Notes: generated from the letters alone by a model not told the origin. A DNA stretch of 64,000 bases from Brachynemurus nebulosus (GCA_035578155.1 JAPWDM010000046.1:1953472-2017471), one strand, 5' to 3'; shown: positions 22,896-35,154, counted from the first letter of the stretch. Made by a program: numbers and translations.

Positions 22896-25284
22896 GAGAG
22901 AAATTCTAAAAAATGCTCATGCTCATGCTCATGCTCATCCTCATACTCATACTCATACTCATACTCCACTTGCTCATACTTACTTTGCTTCATTTGCTTA
23001 CAATAATTTTCGTATACCTTTTCCAACAATTTTTGGGATGACTTTTCGAGAGGGTGTTATTAGTGACCATAAACTTTCAAGATGTCAAATTATTTTATTG
23101 CTTACGACAAATACCACCCTATGTTCACTCCAATTGTATTTAAATTTGTTACCTGTTTTAAAAGCGACGGTTTCTTTTTGCATTCATATAGATAAGTAGG
23201 TAACGGGCTGCGAACAATACTGCTGATTATTGCCGTGCTTAAAAAGTCATCTCATTTAAATATTGAAAAACTATACTTACGTACATAAATTATATACCTA
23301 CATTTTTTCAAAGTCTCTGTTAAAATGTATTCACAATTATTATCAATAGTTTTATGAAGGGTCATCTTTTGTTATATTTTTTACAACTTGGGCTAGTGAA
23401 GGTACATATTTGTACAGATGAATTTCTTTTATTTAATAAAAACCGGTAAATTTTTAAGAAATTGTTCTAAATAAATATTTATGATAATTGTTATTTTCTT
23501 ATTTTTAATATGAATTTATATAAATATTAAATCCTTATATAGAGTCTATGTCAGAATAAACTTTTTTAGTTAGTTAGACTAAAGTTATAAAATATTATGA
23601 TAATAATTATTCATTCAGTCATTTGTTGAAAGGTCTATCATTATGTGTGTGGAAATATTTGGATAACTAGTAACTTTTCCTATAAATTAATATATATCAA
23701 AGAATGGACTGATTTTTATTTTATCTGTATTAATTATTTTGAGTTTAAGAAATATTACCCTAATTTCTCAAGTTTTATTTTTGTAAAATATTGCATTTGG
23801 ACATCGAAATTTGTATGTTTGACTGTATTGCATATTTGGATGAAATTTTTCTAATACATAATCGTCGATTGTTAATTATCGAAAAATTTTCCAATGTTAT
23901 TTATGGAAAAGCTTGTTAATTTTAAATAAGAGAAGGAACCGATAGGTTAATTGATTGTTAAAATTTTATGTTACAGATGGGACTAAAATTATGTGCAAGG
24001 TTAGTTTTTAAAATTAAACATTTACAGATTGATGGTTTACATGAAATAGTATCAAAAGAATAATTTTCATTATATTTAATAGTTACTAATGCCTTATATT
24101 GCATAGAATGTAAAAATGCACAGTATGAGAAAACGGTTAGAAATTACTGTCCTCAACTCTTAGCGTCAAAAGTATCGCTCAGAGAAATCTGATAGAAATT
24201 TTAACAATCAATTAACCTATCGGTTCCTTCTTTTATTTAAAATTAACAAGCTTTTCCATAAATAACATTGGAAAATTTTTCGATAATTAACAATCGACGA
24301 TTATTCATTAAAAAAATTTCATACAAATATGCAATACAGTCAAACATACAAATTTCGATGTCCAAATTAATGCAATATTTTACAAAAATAAAACTTTAAA
24401 AATTAGGGTAATATTTCTTAAATTCAAAATAATTAATACAAATAAAATAAAAATCTGTCCATTCTTTGATATATATTAATTTATAGGAAAAGTTACTAGT
24501 TATCCAAATATTTCCACACACATAATGATAGACCTTTCAACAAATGATTGAATGAATAATTATTATCATAATATTATATAACTTTAGTCTAACTAAAAAA
24601 GTTTAGTCTGACATAGACTCTATATAAGGATTTTATATTTATATAAATTCATATTAAAAATTAGAAAATAACAATTGTCATAAATATCTATTTAGAACAA
24701 TTTCTTAAAAATTTACCTCTTTTTATTAAATAAAAGAAATTAATTTGTACAAATATGTACCTTCACTAGCCCAAGTTGTAAAAAATATAACAAAAGATAA
24801 CCCTTCATAACACTATTGACAATAATTGTGAATACATTTCAACGGAGACTTTGAAAAAATGTAGGTATATAATTTATGTACGTAAGTATAGTTTTTCAAT
24901 ATTTAAATGAGATGACTTTTCAAGTACGACAATAATCAGCAGTATTGTTCGCAGCATGTTACCTACTTATCTATATGAATGCAAAAAGAAACCGTCGCTT
25001 GTAAAACAGGTAACAGATTTAAATACAATTGGAGTGAACATAGGGTGGTATTTGTCGTAAGCAATAAAATAATTTAACATCTTGAAAGTTTATGGTCACT
25101 AATAACACCCTCTCGAAAAGTCATCCCAAAAATTGTTGGAAAAGGTATACGAAAATTATTGTAAGCAAATGAAGCAAAGTAAGTATGAGCAAGTGGAGTA
25201 TGAGTATGAGTATGAGTATGAGCATGAGCATGAGAATGAGAATGAGCATGAGCATGAGCATGAGTATTTTTTAGAATTTCTCTC
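22896..25284. mobile_element. Giant palindrome J: foldback element with ~1.08-kb arms
   Basis: The left arm 22896-23969 and the right arm 24192-25284 are near-perfect inverted copies around a 222-bp unique spacer (23970-24191). The arms stop abruptly at GAGAGAAATTC / GAATTTCTCTC, each flanked by ATT. The outer ends carry a hexamer-type array (CATGCT/CATACT)n whose length and order differ between arms (about 9 units left, 12 right). Scattered substitutions and small indels also separate the arms. Long arms with simple tandem repeats at their tips recall foldback elements. Both arms keep an open frame through the array (MREILKN, HAHA/HTHT run, then PLAHTYFASFAYNNFRIPF), which may be a by-product. 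Confidence 0.8.
22909..22968. repeat. (CATGCT/CATACT)n array at the tip of palindrome J, left arm
   Basis: Hexameric array of TCATGC and TCATAC units. The mirrored array is at 25192-25266 in the right arm, with a different unit number and order. Confidence 0.85.
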
Positions 25285-25287
25285 ATT

Positions 25288-27059
25288 ATAAAACTTAATA
25301 TGGGGTACTTGGTTATGAAGATGTGAAGGGGTTTTACTATAAGTGTGACATTTAAAAAAAAATAATTAATATTAACTAGTAGCCAAATTAAAATATTAAA
25401 CTGTAAACAAGATAAATGAATGAGTTAAATTTTAAGGGACCGGCTCCTCGACTACAAGGTACGCGGCTCCTGTACTAGGGGCGATGCCCCAAACTTATTG
25501 ACAGTGCTGGGCCCAATTAACACTATTTGACAAGGCCTATAAAACTTGAAATATGGTTTTGAAAGAATCTAAAATATTTTTACAAATAGACCTTAAGAAA
25601 GGAAAACTTGTTCTGAAAATATGGTATCGATGCATAAGAATAAATAAGCAATACATTTAATAAAAATTTATTTGAATTTAAATATTTTGTTATTAACAAA
25701 CAAAATTCAACGACTAAAAAACCATGCATATCACATTAGGCTTACAAGATTATAAATTATATAAAAGGACTAAACTTGAATTTAAGATGCAAGATAAGAA
25801 GAGTTTTTTTGTCATGTAATACTTAAAATTTAATAATTTTAAACATGTGTTCAATAGAAAATGAAGTCAACATGACATAGGATAAATGCAATAAAGATAA
25901 GAGATTTATATATTAAATATCATTAAAACTTGAATAAATAATATAAATAAATTTAATAAATATATAAATATACGTATCACATTAATTCAATAATCGTGAT
26001 AATTAACACGAATTGAGAAATGATACGTTATAAATTTGAAACATTTAATTGCTTCAATGAATATGTATATTATTATGGCTACGATTAAAAAAATGAGCCA
26101 TATAAAATATATTAAGAAAATATATAATAATGAAGAAATAGTAATAAAATTCATTACCCAAACAGCGTTTCTTGTAATTCCATGCACCAAAATGAACAAA
26201 CGTCGCCATGTTAAAAAAAAAAAAAATTTCAAAAATATAACTTCTTACGTGATATATTGGATGTAATGTTATGTCGAGATATTTGTTCAGTTACGATTTT
26301 AGAATTGTAATTATATTAAATATTTTAGAAAAAAAAGCGAAGAATACAATTAACCTATCCATTTTAGTATATATAAAAAATGTTACTACTGGAATAATGA
26401 ACACATGCCCCTTTTTTTTTACTACTTGAAAGAGAAAACACTACGTACATAGGTCGACATCTTGTCCGTTTTAGTTTTAACAGTAAGTAAGCATCTCACG
26501 TATCTATAGCTATGCGTGTATTAATTTAACTCATTCATGTGCGTTGCGGAAGAAAATAGTTCCATATTAACAAATTACTATAAACTAATACGCCAACCAA
26601 ATGTATTTTAGACCGATATTTAATTAACTAATTTTAAAGAAAATGTAAACTGAATAGTTGGAACTGATAACTGGACGAATACTGGAACTGCTATTATATG
26701 TTATTTTTTTTTAACTAAACCAACGACTTGGCCAAATATATTTTGAGCCTGCGCTTTGCATATCATTGAACAAAATCTAAAGATTTTAAATCTATATAAA
26801 ATCAATAGAACACAACAGCAAAAACTGCCTATAAAATACGTAAGGTACGCTTGACGCGAACAAAGTTGGCATTTTTATGACAACTAATGTAAAAACGTAG
26901 TATACGAGTTTCAGCACCTCTACCGAGTAAGGCTTTCACGAAAATCAGAAACCAGGATATTTTGTTATAAATGACTGTGGAATTTATAACAAGATATATA
27001 TTAATATATATTAATAAATGTATATTAATCTTTTTTGTTATAAATTTTGTAATTCAACT
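25288..27059. other. Unassigned AT-rich stretch
   Basis: No gene or repeat boundary that I can support. A GC-richer patch lies at 25440-25510 (GGACCGGCTCCTCGACTACA and following) but I recognise nothing in it. Confidence 0.35.
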
Positions 27060-27380
27060 ACCTCGTCGCCCCCGTAAAGGCCCACAAACTTTATAGTTGG
27101 TAGCCACACACTCAAGATGTCACTAAAAACTTATATTTCAGTTTCTCCTCTATCCTGAAAAGCTTCTTCACAATTTTTGTGGGAATCACAAAGAGCGTCA
27201 TATTTTTCTAAATCCTTAACATTTTTTTTACTCTAGTAATGCCGCCGCTCATACAAGTATAACTACTCATTAGCCCTCACAAAGTATGAGTGCACCCCGG
27301 ACATCCAAAGTACAAAGTAGAAAATCTCTATTCAGTCGGGATTCAAACCTAGGCCTCCTGTATGCTAACCTTCCTGTATG
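27060..27380 (-). mobile_element. Candidate tRNA-derived SINE fragment
   Basis: On the minus strand, GGCCTAGGTTTGAATCCCGA (~27338-27357) closely matches the internal pol III box B/T-arm (GGTTCGAATCC). It is preceded by GTTAGCATACAGGAG, which resembles an anticodon-arm region. GC-richer unique sequence follows for about 250 bp. Box A is not seen because the upstream part is replaced by a short repeat of CCTGTATGCTAA (plus strand, ~27357 and ~27373). A SINE body is plausible but not proven. Confidence 0.4.
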
Positions 27381-27526
27381 CTAAATTAAAAGTAATCTAA
27401 ATTGCAGTATGTATTTTCAATGTGGTAAGAAATTAATGTGTGAAATAAAACTAAAATAGTATGACTATTTAGATCGAAATAAGCAAAATCCAATTCCGTT
27501 TGGAACAAAGGTGGCAATATCCACTA

Positions 27527-27780
27527 GTTCAAATCATAATCTGCAATCTCCAACATTTAGAGCTGAATAACTCAGAAAGTTTAAAAAATACGTGGATTTT
27601 GACACCCGAAATCTTTTTTATGGTCTAAATCTATAAGCGTACTAATTTTTGTTAGTATATTCGAACTCCAATAGTCTAAATCAATTGATTTAGACTATTG
27701 GAGTCTAAATCAATTTTTCGCGATTTCCCAAAATTTGAGCAAGGTGGAGATTGCAGACTTTAGAATGACAACCCTCATAT
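27527..27780. repeat. Inverted-repeat block with a perfect 40-bp palindrome
   Basis: TCTGCAATCTCCA at ~27541 is mirrored by TGGAGATTGCAGA at ~27745. Near its centre, 27665-27704 is a perfect 40-bp palindrome; its left half starts ACTCCAATAGTCTAAATCAA and it has CAATTG at the dyad. Probably the remains of a MITE. Confidence 0.6.
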
Positions 27781-28099
27781 ATTACTAAGGCTATTTAAGT
27801 AAATAATATTATCTTATTTAATAAATATTTAACACTGACTGACATCCTGAGATGTTGCAGATTAGCTGGGTATACGGCGTAAACGGCTAGTTGTAAAATA
27901 ATATTATTTAAGGTGAATCGATTACAAGAAATTTTCCATGTTTAGAATTCGAAATTTTTGTACATTATAGAGAAAGATATGATGCATTCACTGACACCAT
28001 TTGAATAATTTCTGACGTCTAGTTTAGAAGAAATAAATTTTAAGTTAGAATTTTTAACGTACGAGTAAATGTAAAAGTATGATGAGAGATGGATCTATA

Positions 28100-28498
28100 T
28101 GGGCGATTCTCGCGTGACGCATGGGACATTTTTGCAACAAAAACATTTTTTCATAAAAAATGCGACTAATAATAAACAAAACAGAATGTTTATAATACGC
28201 AGAAAATGAATTAAAATTTTTTGAGCATATTATAATTTTTATCTGCAGTCCAGTACTCAAGATATGTAAAAGGCATAAACTCACGTGACGCACGGGACAT
28301 CGTGCAAAACGAAGTTTATGTCTTATATTTGGAGTACAGCGTTTCAGATATAAAAATTAAAATATACTCAAAAAATTTTAATCCAGTTGCGCCACGTTAT
28401 AAAGTTTTTGTTTTGCTTGTTATTAATTTCATTTTTAAAAAAAAAAAAAAAATGTTTTTGTTGCAAAAATGTCCCGTGCGTCAGGCGAGAATCGCCCA
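28100..28498. mobile_element. TA-flanked palindromic MITE (M), ~400 bp
   Basis: TGGGCGATTCTCGCGTGACG at 28100 is mirrored by CGTGCGTCAGGCGAGAATCG followed by CCCA, ending at 28498. TA lies on both sides (28098-28099, 28499-28500). The arms stay complementary for nearly 200 bp, including CATTTTTGCAACAAAAACAT. The middle holds a third GTGACGCACGGGACAT word (~28283). Tc1/mariner-type MITE by its TA flanks. The ORFs inside (e.g. TGT codons of CPVRQARIAHI) are arm translations. Confidence 0.75.
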
Positions 28499-28605
28499 TA
28501 TATTTAAGTAAGTTGTGTCATTAAAAACCAACTTTAAGATTTAAAAAAAACTGAAGTTTATTTTCTTTTATGATCAATATTACCAAATATTACCAAATAT
28601 AATAA

Positions 28606-28836
28606 AACCAAAAAGGTTCTTAGAATATAGTCCAGAATCTAGCGAATATCGTAGAATTTTTTTGATAAATTGATTTTTATATTTTATAAGCGATTTTTGG
28701 TCAATTTTTTCGAATAAAACAAAAGCTCAAACTAACGCCCTTTTTTAAAAATCAATTTGTAAAAAAAATCCTACGACGTTCGCTAGATTTTGGACTATAT
28801 TTTAAGAAACTTTTTGATTTTTGCCAAATTAAAAAT
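28606..28836. mobile_element. Palindromic MITE N, ~230 bp
   Basis: AATATAGTCCAGAATCTAGC then GAATATCGTAG on the left (28624-28655) is mirrored by CTACGACGTTCGCTAGATTT then TGGACTATATT on the right (28771-28802). Pairing extends out to CAAAAAGGTTCTTAG / CTTTTTGATTTTTG. No ORF. Confidence 0.65.
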
Positions 28837-28839
28837 TGT

Positions 28840-29545
28840 GTGGCGGTACACCCATGTCGACCGTCCGAGATTTTTTTCCTTGTGTGCGCTGCTGTGCCGC
28901 CATTTTAAAACTAAAATAAAACATATTTTTTGTAGTTAGTGGCTAGTACTTTCATATGCACAAAACCTCATATCTCTATTTCTTTCCTTTCGTTCATGGT
29001 ACGTCGCAGAAAATCACATGAAATTTAGTGAACACAAGGTGATATTACCCCCTAACACTAAACATTTAACAGTCGGTCTGAACATGGTTTTCTCAGTGGA
29101 AAAAAAAGCTTAGAGGTAACGACAAAAAACATTAGATTTTAAAAATTACAAGTAACACTCAAAATCTCATGATTTCCTTAGAAATTGCTTTTCTAAAAAA
29201 GATAAACCATTAATTTATACATGAGAACATTTTGTTTCATTTTTATAATATTACGAAAATTGTGGAAAATACATCTGTAAAAAAACTTAATGATAGTTAA
29301 TGTCTAAGTTTCTGACTGTCTCTTGATTTTAATTCACATTGTGCATTTTATTTTTTTTTAAAACCGTATAAAAATCGCATAAAAAAGCCGCACAAAAAAG
29401 GCGCATAGAAATTTTAGCTGTACTATATCCACCAAATACGAACTCATTGTGAGTAGACATAAACTACTGGAGTATAGGTATTAAGGACTAATTAGACTGA
29501 TGTGGGCGCACGGAACACTGTTCATAATTCAAAAATATGTGAAAT
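28840..29545. other. Unassigned stretch
   Basis: A GC-richer patch (GTGGCGGTACACCCATGTCG, then GTGCGCTGCTGTGCCGCCAT, 28842-28908) is followed by AT-rich DNA. No gene supportable. Confidence 0.35.
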
Positions 29546-30053
29546 CCGACAAAAACAGATATTTGTGAATATCTGTAAAAAATGGCGCCAAGAATATTAT
29601 GTATTTGTATTTCAGGGAAAAAAATAAAGCTTTAAAAAATAACTGAAATCCATTCCTATGCCAAGAACAGATATAATTATAATAACTAAGCTTACGTACA
29701 GATGGGATTTAAAAAAATAATCTAAAAAAAAAATTAATACTAATATCCGGACTAAAAACTTTTGTTGTACTTGGCTCAAGATTTAACTTGATATTAATAA
29801 ACAAAACAAAACAAAAAAAAATATTGAGCCAAGTACAACAAAGTTTTGATTCCGGAAATTAGTATTAATTTTTTTTTAGATTATTTTTTTAAATACCATC
29901 TGTACGTAAGCTTCGTTATTATAATTATATCTGTTCTTGGCATAGCAATGGATTTCAGTTATTTTTAAAGTTTTATTTTTTTCCTTAAATACAAACACAT
30001 AATATTCTTGGCGCCATTTTTTACAGATATTCCCAAATATCTGTTTTTGTCGG
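29546..30053. mobile_element. Palindromic element E, copy 1, ~508 bp
   Basis: The arms 29546-29781 and 29822-30053 are inverted copies (~235 bp) around a ~40-bp A-rich loop. The terminus is CCGACAAAAACAGATATTTG. Both arms include AATGGCGCCAAGAATATT and GTTGTACTTGGCTC. A related half-element ends at 62221 with the same terminus. No coding capacity and target duplication not clear. Confidence 0.75.
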
Positions 30054-31084
30054 GTAATATTTTACTAAATGAATATGGATGAAAAGTACATTAACACCCA
30101 TCATGACCAACTTATAGCAATTGACTTGTAAAGGTTACTCATTTAGCCACAGAGACAATCGAATAAATGAGTCACTCATTTTTGTTATGTTTAAAAAATT
30201 AAAAAAAGAAAATGTTTGTCCTCAAACATTCTTCATTGATTAGTCCAGCTCTGCCGTGTCACACCAATCGCATGTATCTCAGAAATGATAGTTTTGAATG
30301 AAATATCAGATGATCTTAATTATCCTAGACATTATTAGATATTTAAGATAATTGATTTTTATCCTCAGATGCGTTATTGATTCAATGTTGCAGCATTGAT
30401 TTAATAACATATAATAAATATACTATTTGAAAATAAAGGAAATAGAAAATGTGATACAATCAAAATAAAAATTTAAAAATACAGTAGATTAATTTATTAT
30501 TATATTATTATTAATAAATTAATTAATTTTATGTTCAACATATAATATACTAGGGATTGAGTAGAATCCTTTAAACTTTGTTACGAGTAATTGTTGTATC
30601 TCAAGATACATGACATTCGTGTGACACGCGTATGTATGTTTCTTTTTAAGGTACTATTAGTGAGTTAAAAATTCTTTTCCAATTTTTTTCTTTATATAAA
30701 AAGGTCTATAAATGTTCCGAGAATATGTATATATTTAAAATTTCAAGTCAAAATTCAAAGCCGAAAAAAAGTTATACTGATTTTTGTACAGTTATTTTTT
30801 TTGCTGCATAAAACCTGCTTAAAACCCGAAGGCCAAAGAAAGAAAAAGCAGGATAGGGAACTACAGGAGAAAGAATTTGATATTGCTATTATTGTTTATG
30901 GGTTACTATACGGTCCTGGATTGGCAGATTAGCTATTAGTATGTCTATCTATAAAATAAATATAAAATATAAATTAAAAATTATTTAAAAAAAAACAAAC
31001 TTAAAATGTGTTTTGTTTGAAATGATATTTCTCTTTGCGTAAATTCTAGCTCAAAAACTAATTCGACTTGGCTCATTTTGTTTA
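30054..31084. other. Unassigned AT-rich stretch
   Basis: No supportable gene or repeat boundary. Confidence 0.35.
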
Positions 31085-31551
31085 TTAGGGTAAGTGCGGG
31101 AGAGATGTCGCAGTAGCCACAATTCGTCCGTTGATTGATAGATAGCGCTATTAATGGATTATATGTTTAAAATATGTTACCTATTTAAGCTGTATATGGT
31201 AACATTTATGATTAGTCTGTCAGTTTAGTAATTATCCAACTTTTTATAATTGAAAAGTAAGTTTTTTAACATAATATTTTATCAAGCAGTTAATTCATTA
31301 GAATTTAAGAATGTATATTTCATTGTTTTAATGAGAGTTAGTTTTGTTATTAATTTAGGTATATTTTAAAAGTACTGTATAAAATTTTAGGTTAGAATTT
31401 CGCACTATGCTTGCTATAGCAACATGCGGCATCTATCCCAACAAAAAGGAGAGATGACGCATTTAAAGTTGGTATAGATGCCGCATCATATTACATACTA
31501 AAAACATAGACTTATACCTTAATTATGCAATTTTTTTTTTGACTGTAAATT

Positions 31552-32004
31552 ATGCCACGTAAATATAAAAGATCCATTAATGGATCAGGAAGAGTTCTGA
31601 TATTAGTGAAGACAACGAAAATAATGATAAAACATGGGATCGTTGCTTTGTCACTTTTCACAGCAAAATCATAGAAAAACACGAATCGACTTTCGGCTTT
31701 TACACCATCATCAGGTGAAAAACATACGCCTAAAAGAACAATTTTTAGTTATGATTTTCACCTGATGATGGTGTAAAAGCCGAAAGTCGACTCGTGTTTT
31801 TGTCCCATGTTTTAATATGGATTTTCACAAAGTAAACCTGTCTAGTATTAATTATTGAAAATAATGATAATTGCCTGTGTATTGAATGTTTTGAAATGTA
31901 CTCAGAAACAAAAAAAAGTTGACTGGTTAAGATGTATAAAGTGCCAAAAATGGTTACATATGGCATGCATGAATGCGTCATGTATGGAGATGTGTGTAAA
32001 ATGC
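31552..32004 (+). pseudogene. Pogo/Tigger-like transposase remnant: N-terminus joined to C-terminal PHD-like finger
   Basis: ATG at 31552 opens MPRKYKRS, the usual N-terminus of pogo-type transposases. A shift of frame then gives SSDISEDNENND, an acidic linker. The frame resumes beyond a hairpin insertion as NCLCIECFEMYSE and, after one more frameshift, VDWLRCIKCQKWLHMACM ... CVKCK (~31925-32004). This Cys/His pattern is a C-terminal PHD-like zinc finger seen in arthropod pogo-like transposases. The helix-turn-helix core and the whole DDE domain are missing. It cannot function. Assignment rests on both ends fitting the same family. Confidence 0.6.
31631..31870. mobile_element. Hairpin insertion in the pogo remnant
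   Basis: The arms 31675-31721 and 31755-31801 are inverted copies of ~47 bp (TTTCGGCTTTTACACCATCA in the left arm). GAAAATAATGATAA is directly repeated at 31617-31630 and 31857-31870, flanking the insertion within the acidic linker codons. The duplication is unusually long for a MITE, so part of it may be chance or local duplication. Confidence 0.6.
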
Positions 32005-32070
32005 AAAATTTTTAATATGAACTATGCGGCGACTCTCCTTCTATGATGCGGCATCTCTCCCATAGGTGTG

Positions 32071-32150
32071 GGAGAAACGCCGCTTTGGAGGCTCTACAAA
32101 AATGTTAACTATGAATCCTACAAAAATGTTAACTATGATTTTTTTTTCTT

Positions 32151-32190
<40 letters not shown>

Positions 32191-33482
32191 CCCATTGAGA
32201 CACTTAAAGGTGTGGGAGAATGAGGCTGTTTTTAAAATTTTTTGGTTTACTTTCGGTTTTGGCGGGGGGGGGGAATGCACAATTACATAATATGTCTACA
32301 TTAAAATGCCATATAATTTTTTTTTTTTGGATGTACTGGAGAGGCTCTATCATTTGCACAAATTTGGGCTGTCTTTTGTTTTTTACGTTAATTTCAACGC
32401 CCTGTGTACTAGAGAAAATAAATTATAATTACAGCAAAAAAATTTTTTGTAAAACATAATTTGTATGTTATCATAATATGTAACAAAAATTTAACACTAA
32501 AAATACATTTTTCACTTAAAACAAAATATTTAAAGTCTTTTTAACTTCATTCACTAATACCCGAATGCCTCACAAAACGGAACACCAAGAAAGGTTTGTC
32601 CCTTTCTATGTTACTATAAGTGAAGCCTATATAGGGTGTTCAAAATCTACATATATATAGGTATATATATAAAGGCAATAAATATATTTTTAATATTCAA
32701 CATGTTAAAAATGCCTACTACACCACATTTTTTGACAATTTTCTATTATATTTCTACAATGGTTTGTTTAGATCTAGGGAAGTTATACATATTATGGAGT
32801 ACCTGCAGTGTCACATAAACGACAATACAGTTACTATTGGGACTTTCTATCAGGGGCAAATAACCTATAATTTAATATACCTCTTTCGATTATTCTTGAT
32901 TATCTCGAAAACTATAGGAGATAGGAAAAAACACTTTATGAGACACAACACTTCATTTTTAAGGTAATTTCGATTGATGTATATAATTCCAGGGTCGAAC
33001 CCACTGGAGGGGCGGTTCAGCAGATTAGAATTGAAAAAAATTTTTTTTTACCATGTTGCAGCCCTTGAATTTTGATGAGACTTGGTGCAGTAATTAAGTG
33101 CATTAGGGCACAGTTACTGAATTTTTTTTGAAGTGGTCGCTCAATTGGAACCCTATAAAAATAACATTGGATCGGATACTATTCTTGTTGTTATCTTTAA
33201 TAACGAGGACTGATTCGATAATAAATATGTCTAATATTCTTGAGAGTTTTCGCCTTCATATGGATTTGGAATTATTTTCCTAAGTTGAGTAGTTACCAAG
33301 AAAAAAAGTTTTGTAATTTTTAAAATTTTTTTAGTTTTCTCCATAATTACTCAGTTTTGGCCGCCAAAATTGTAGATATCAATTACTTACAGCCTTACCA
33401 TACCGGTAATATAGTTATTAAAATAATTCGTCGCGGGGCAGATTTACTATGCTTATCTTGCTATATCCTTTTATCGTATTTT
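32071..33482. other. Unassigned stretch with a long poly-T tract
   Basis: A short tandem duplication (CTACAAAAATGTTAACTATG at ~32094 and ~32122) is followed by a T-run (~32153-32190). The rest is AT-rich with no supportable gene; ORFs over the T-run are artefacts. Confidence 0.4.
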
Positions 33483-33606
33483 TAGTCGAATTTTCTCCGA
33501 AAAATTAGACTTATACAGTCTATACGATAAGAGCTGCGAGAGGCGAGACCAGGGGCGCTATCCGTTTTCGGACCCGTAGAACACGATTATGTAAAAAAAA
33601 AAGATG

Positions 33607-33641
<35 letters not shown>

Positions 33642-35138
33642 CCCGCAACCTTTTAATATGTGTAGGGCCCCCCTATGGAAGTTAAGAGATGAAATTTGGT
33701 AAGTGGGGCTTATTCCGATGCACAACAATACTATCAAAGTGGGGTCAAATTTTGGGCAAATTTTTTTTCGGACCCGACCTTTAAGGGGGTGGTGGGGGGC
33801 GGAAAAGCAATAAAACTTTTCCAAACCGGTTTTAAATAATGTTTCGGTCAATTATCTACAACATATCCAAAATTCAGCTTCCTAGGATGATATGGTGGGA
33901 GTAGAGGGGGGAAAAACGATTTTCGCTGGATCTAACAGGCCCCCAGCCCCCCAGAATTAACGTAGAGGGTTGAAATTTGGTGTGTTGATAAAGTTCGTAC
34001 CTAGGTTGTGCTTTTTGGAGGTTTTAATATTTTACCCCCACCCCCCTCATTTTTAAGCTACAATTTCATGCATTTTCGACGTTTTCGAAGTTTGTACCAC
34101 TCGCACAGGTCACCCGAATAAACCTAGAGGGCTGAAATTTTGTATTCGGATTGAGTTAGTATCAAGGGGGTGCCTTTTGGGGGTCTCGACTTTTAACCCC
34201 TACCCCCACCATTTTTATACCCAAAAGAACATGATTTTTCTTGTTTTTTAACAGTTTCGTTCGGGTCAAAATCTCCCCAAATAAACCTAGAGGGCTGAAA
34301 TTTGGTGTACAGGTTAAGCTAATAGCCAGACACTGTTTTTTGGAGGTTTCAACTTTTAACCCTTACCCCCACGATTTTTACGCCAATATTTCCTTAATTT
34401 TTTTGCTTGTTTTCTAACATGTCTAGAGACTCCATAAGGAAACCTAGCGGGCTGAAATTTTGTACGTGTATTCAGTTAGTATCCAGCTAGTACCTTGTAG
34501 GGAGTCCGCATCACTTTTCCCCCCACTTCTCCCATTTTTACATCGGAATTGAATGCTATTGTTAAATGTGTTTTAAAAGCATTATGTTTATTCTAAATAC
34601 AAGTAGGCGAACAGTAATTTTAAAAAATTTAAAAAAAAGTGAACTTAGTTTTATGACAAATGAAATACATACATATTAAGTAATTTAAAAATGTTATTAA
34701 AGTCACTGTTTATTTATAAATTAGGAATTTTGGATTTTTAGTATTTATAAAATAGAAATTTTGGATTTTTTTGGAAAGAAAAAATATCTTTATAAAGGCC
34801 TTCCAGTTTACTATTTAAGGTCCTTTTTTAATTTTTAAAACTAAAACATAAAGGCAATTAGCGGATAAACATGGGCAGGAATGTCCTCGTACGAATTGTG
34901 TTGGCTTTTTTTCTGCTACCTGTTTTCGGCACAAAATTGAAATTTACTGAGATACAGCCCTTAAATACATAAACCTTTTTTTAAAGCCTCGATCAGCCGA
35001 ACACTCATCACCAGTTTTGAAACCAACAAAATGACAATTCGGTTGTAGACTTTCAATCACATTTCGCTTGTAGACATTCAATACCGAAGATGAAGGGGAA
35101 AATTCGACTACCGTGATGGGGCCCCGCTGCTCACGGCG
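33483..35138 (+). mobile_element. Repeat family B, copy B3, complete (1656 bp)
   Basis: 5' end TAGTCGAATTTTC (33483), short (TA)n (33610-33640), CCCGCAACCTTTTAA block, four ~160-bp GAGGGCTGAAATTT modules, subterminal GAAAATTCGACTA, hairpin CCGTGA...TCACGG (35111-35136), CG, T-run. It lacks the RTE insertion of B2 and so gives the empty site. It faces B4 head to head. Confidence 0.8.
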
Positions 35139-35154
35139 TTTTTTTTATTTTATT

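Larger units (their letters stand above)
31085..32070 (+). mobile_element. Deleted pogo/Tigger-like element (D)
   Basis: The ends share GGGAGAGATGYCGC: 31094-31107 on plus, and 32046-32059 mirrored as GCGGCATCTCTCCC. An internal extra copy of the motif forms a hairpin at 31424-31490. Between them lie a short pogo-type N-terminus and a pogo-type C-terminal finger with the DDE core deleted, so it is a non-autonomous internal-deletion derivative. The exact ends are uncertain. Confidence 0.55.

Noticed and set aside
22894..23199. Possible gene with His-Ala/His-Thr repeats in palindrome J
   Set aside because: The frame is kept in both arms, but the array is a simple hexamer repeat and the downstream sequence resembles no family I know. 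Noted in the J entry but not called as a gene.
22896..25284. Assembly artefact (mirrored contig) as the explanation of the giant palindrome
   Set aside because: The arms differ by many substitutions, indels and hexamer number, and a unique 222-bp spacer separates them. An artefact would give identical arms.
32041..32290. Poly-Phe and poly-Lys ORFs
   Set aside because: Artefacts of a T-run; not coding.
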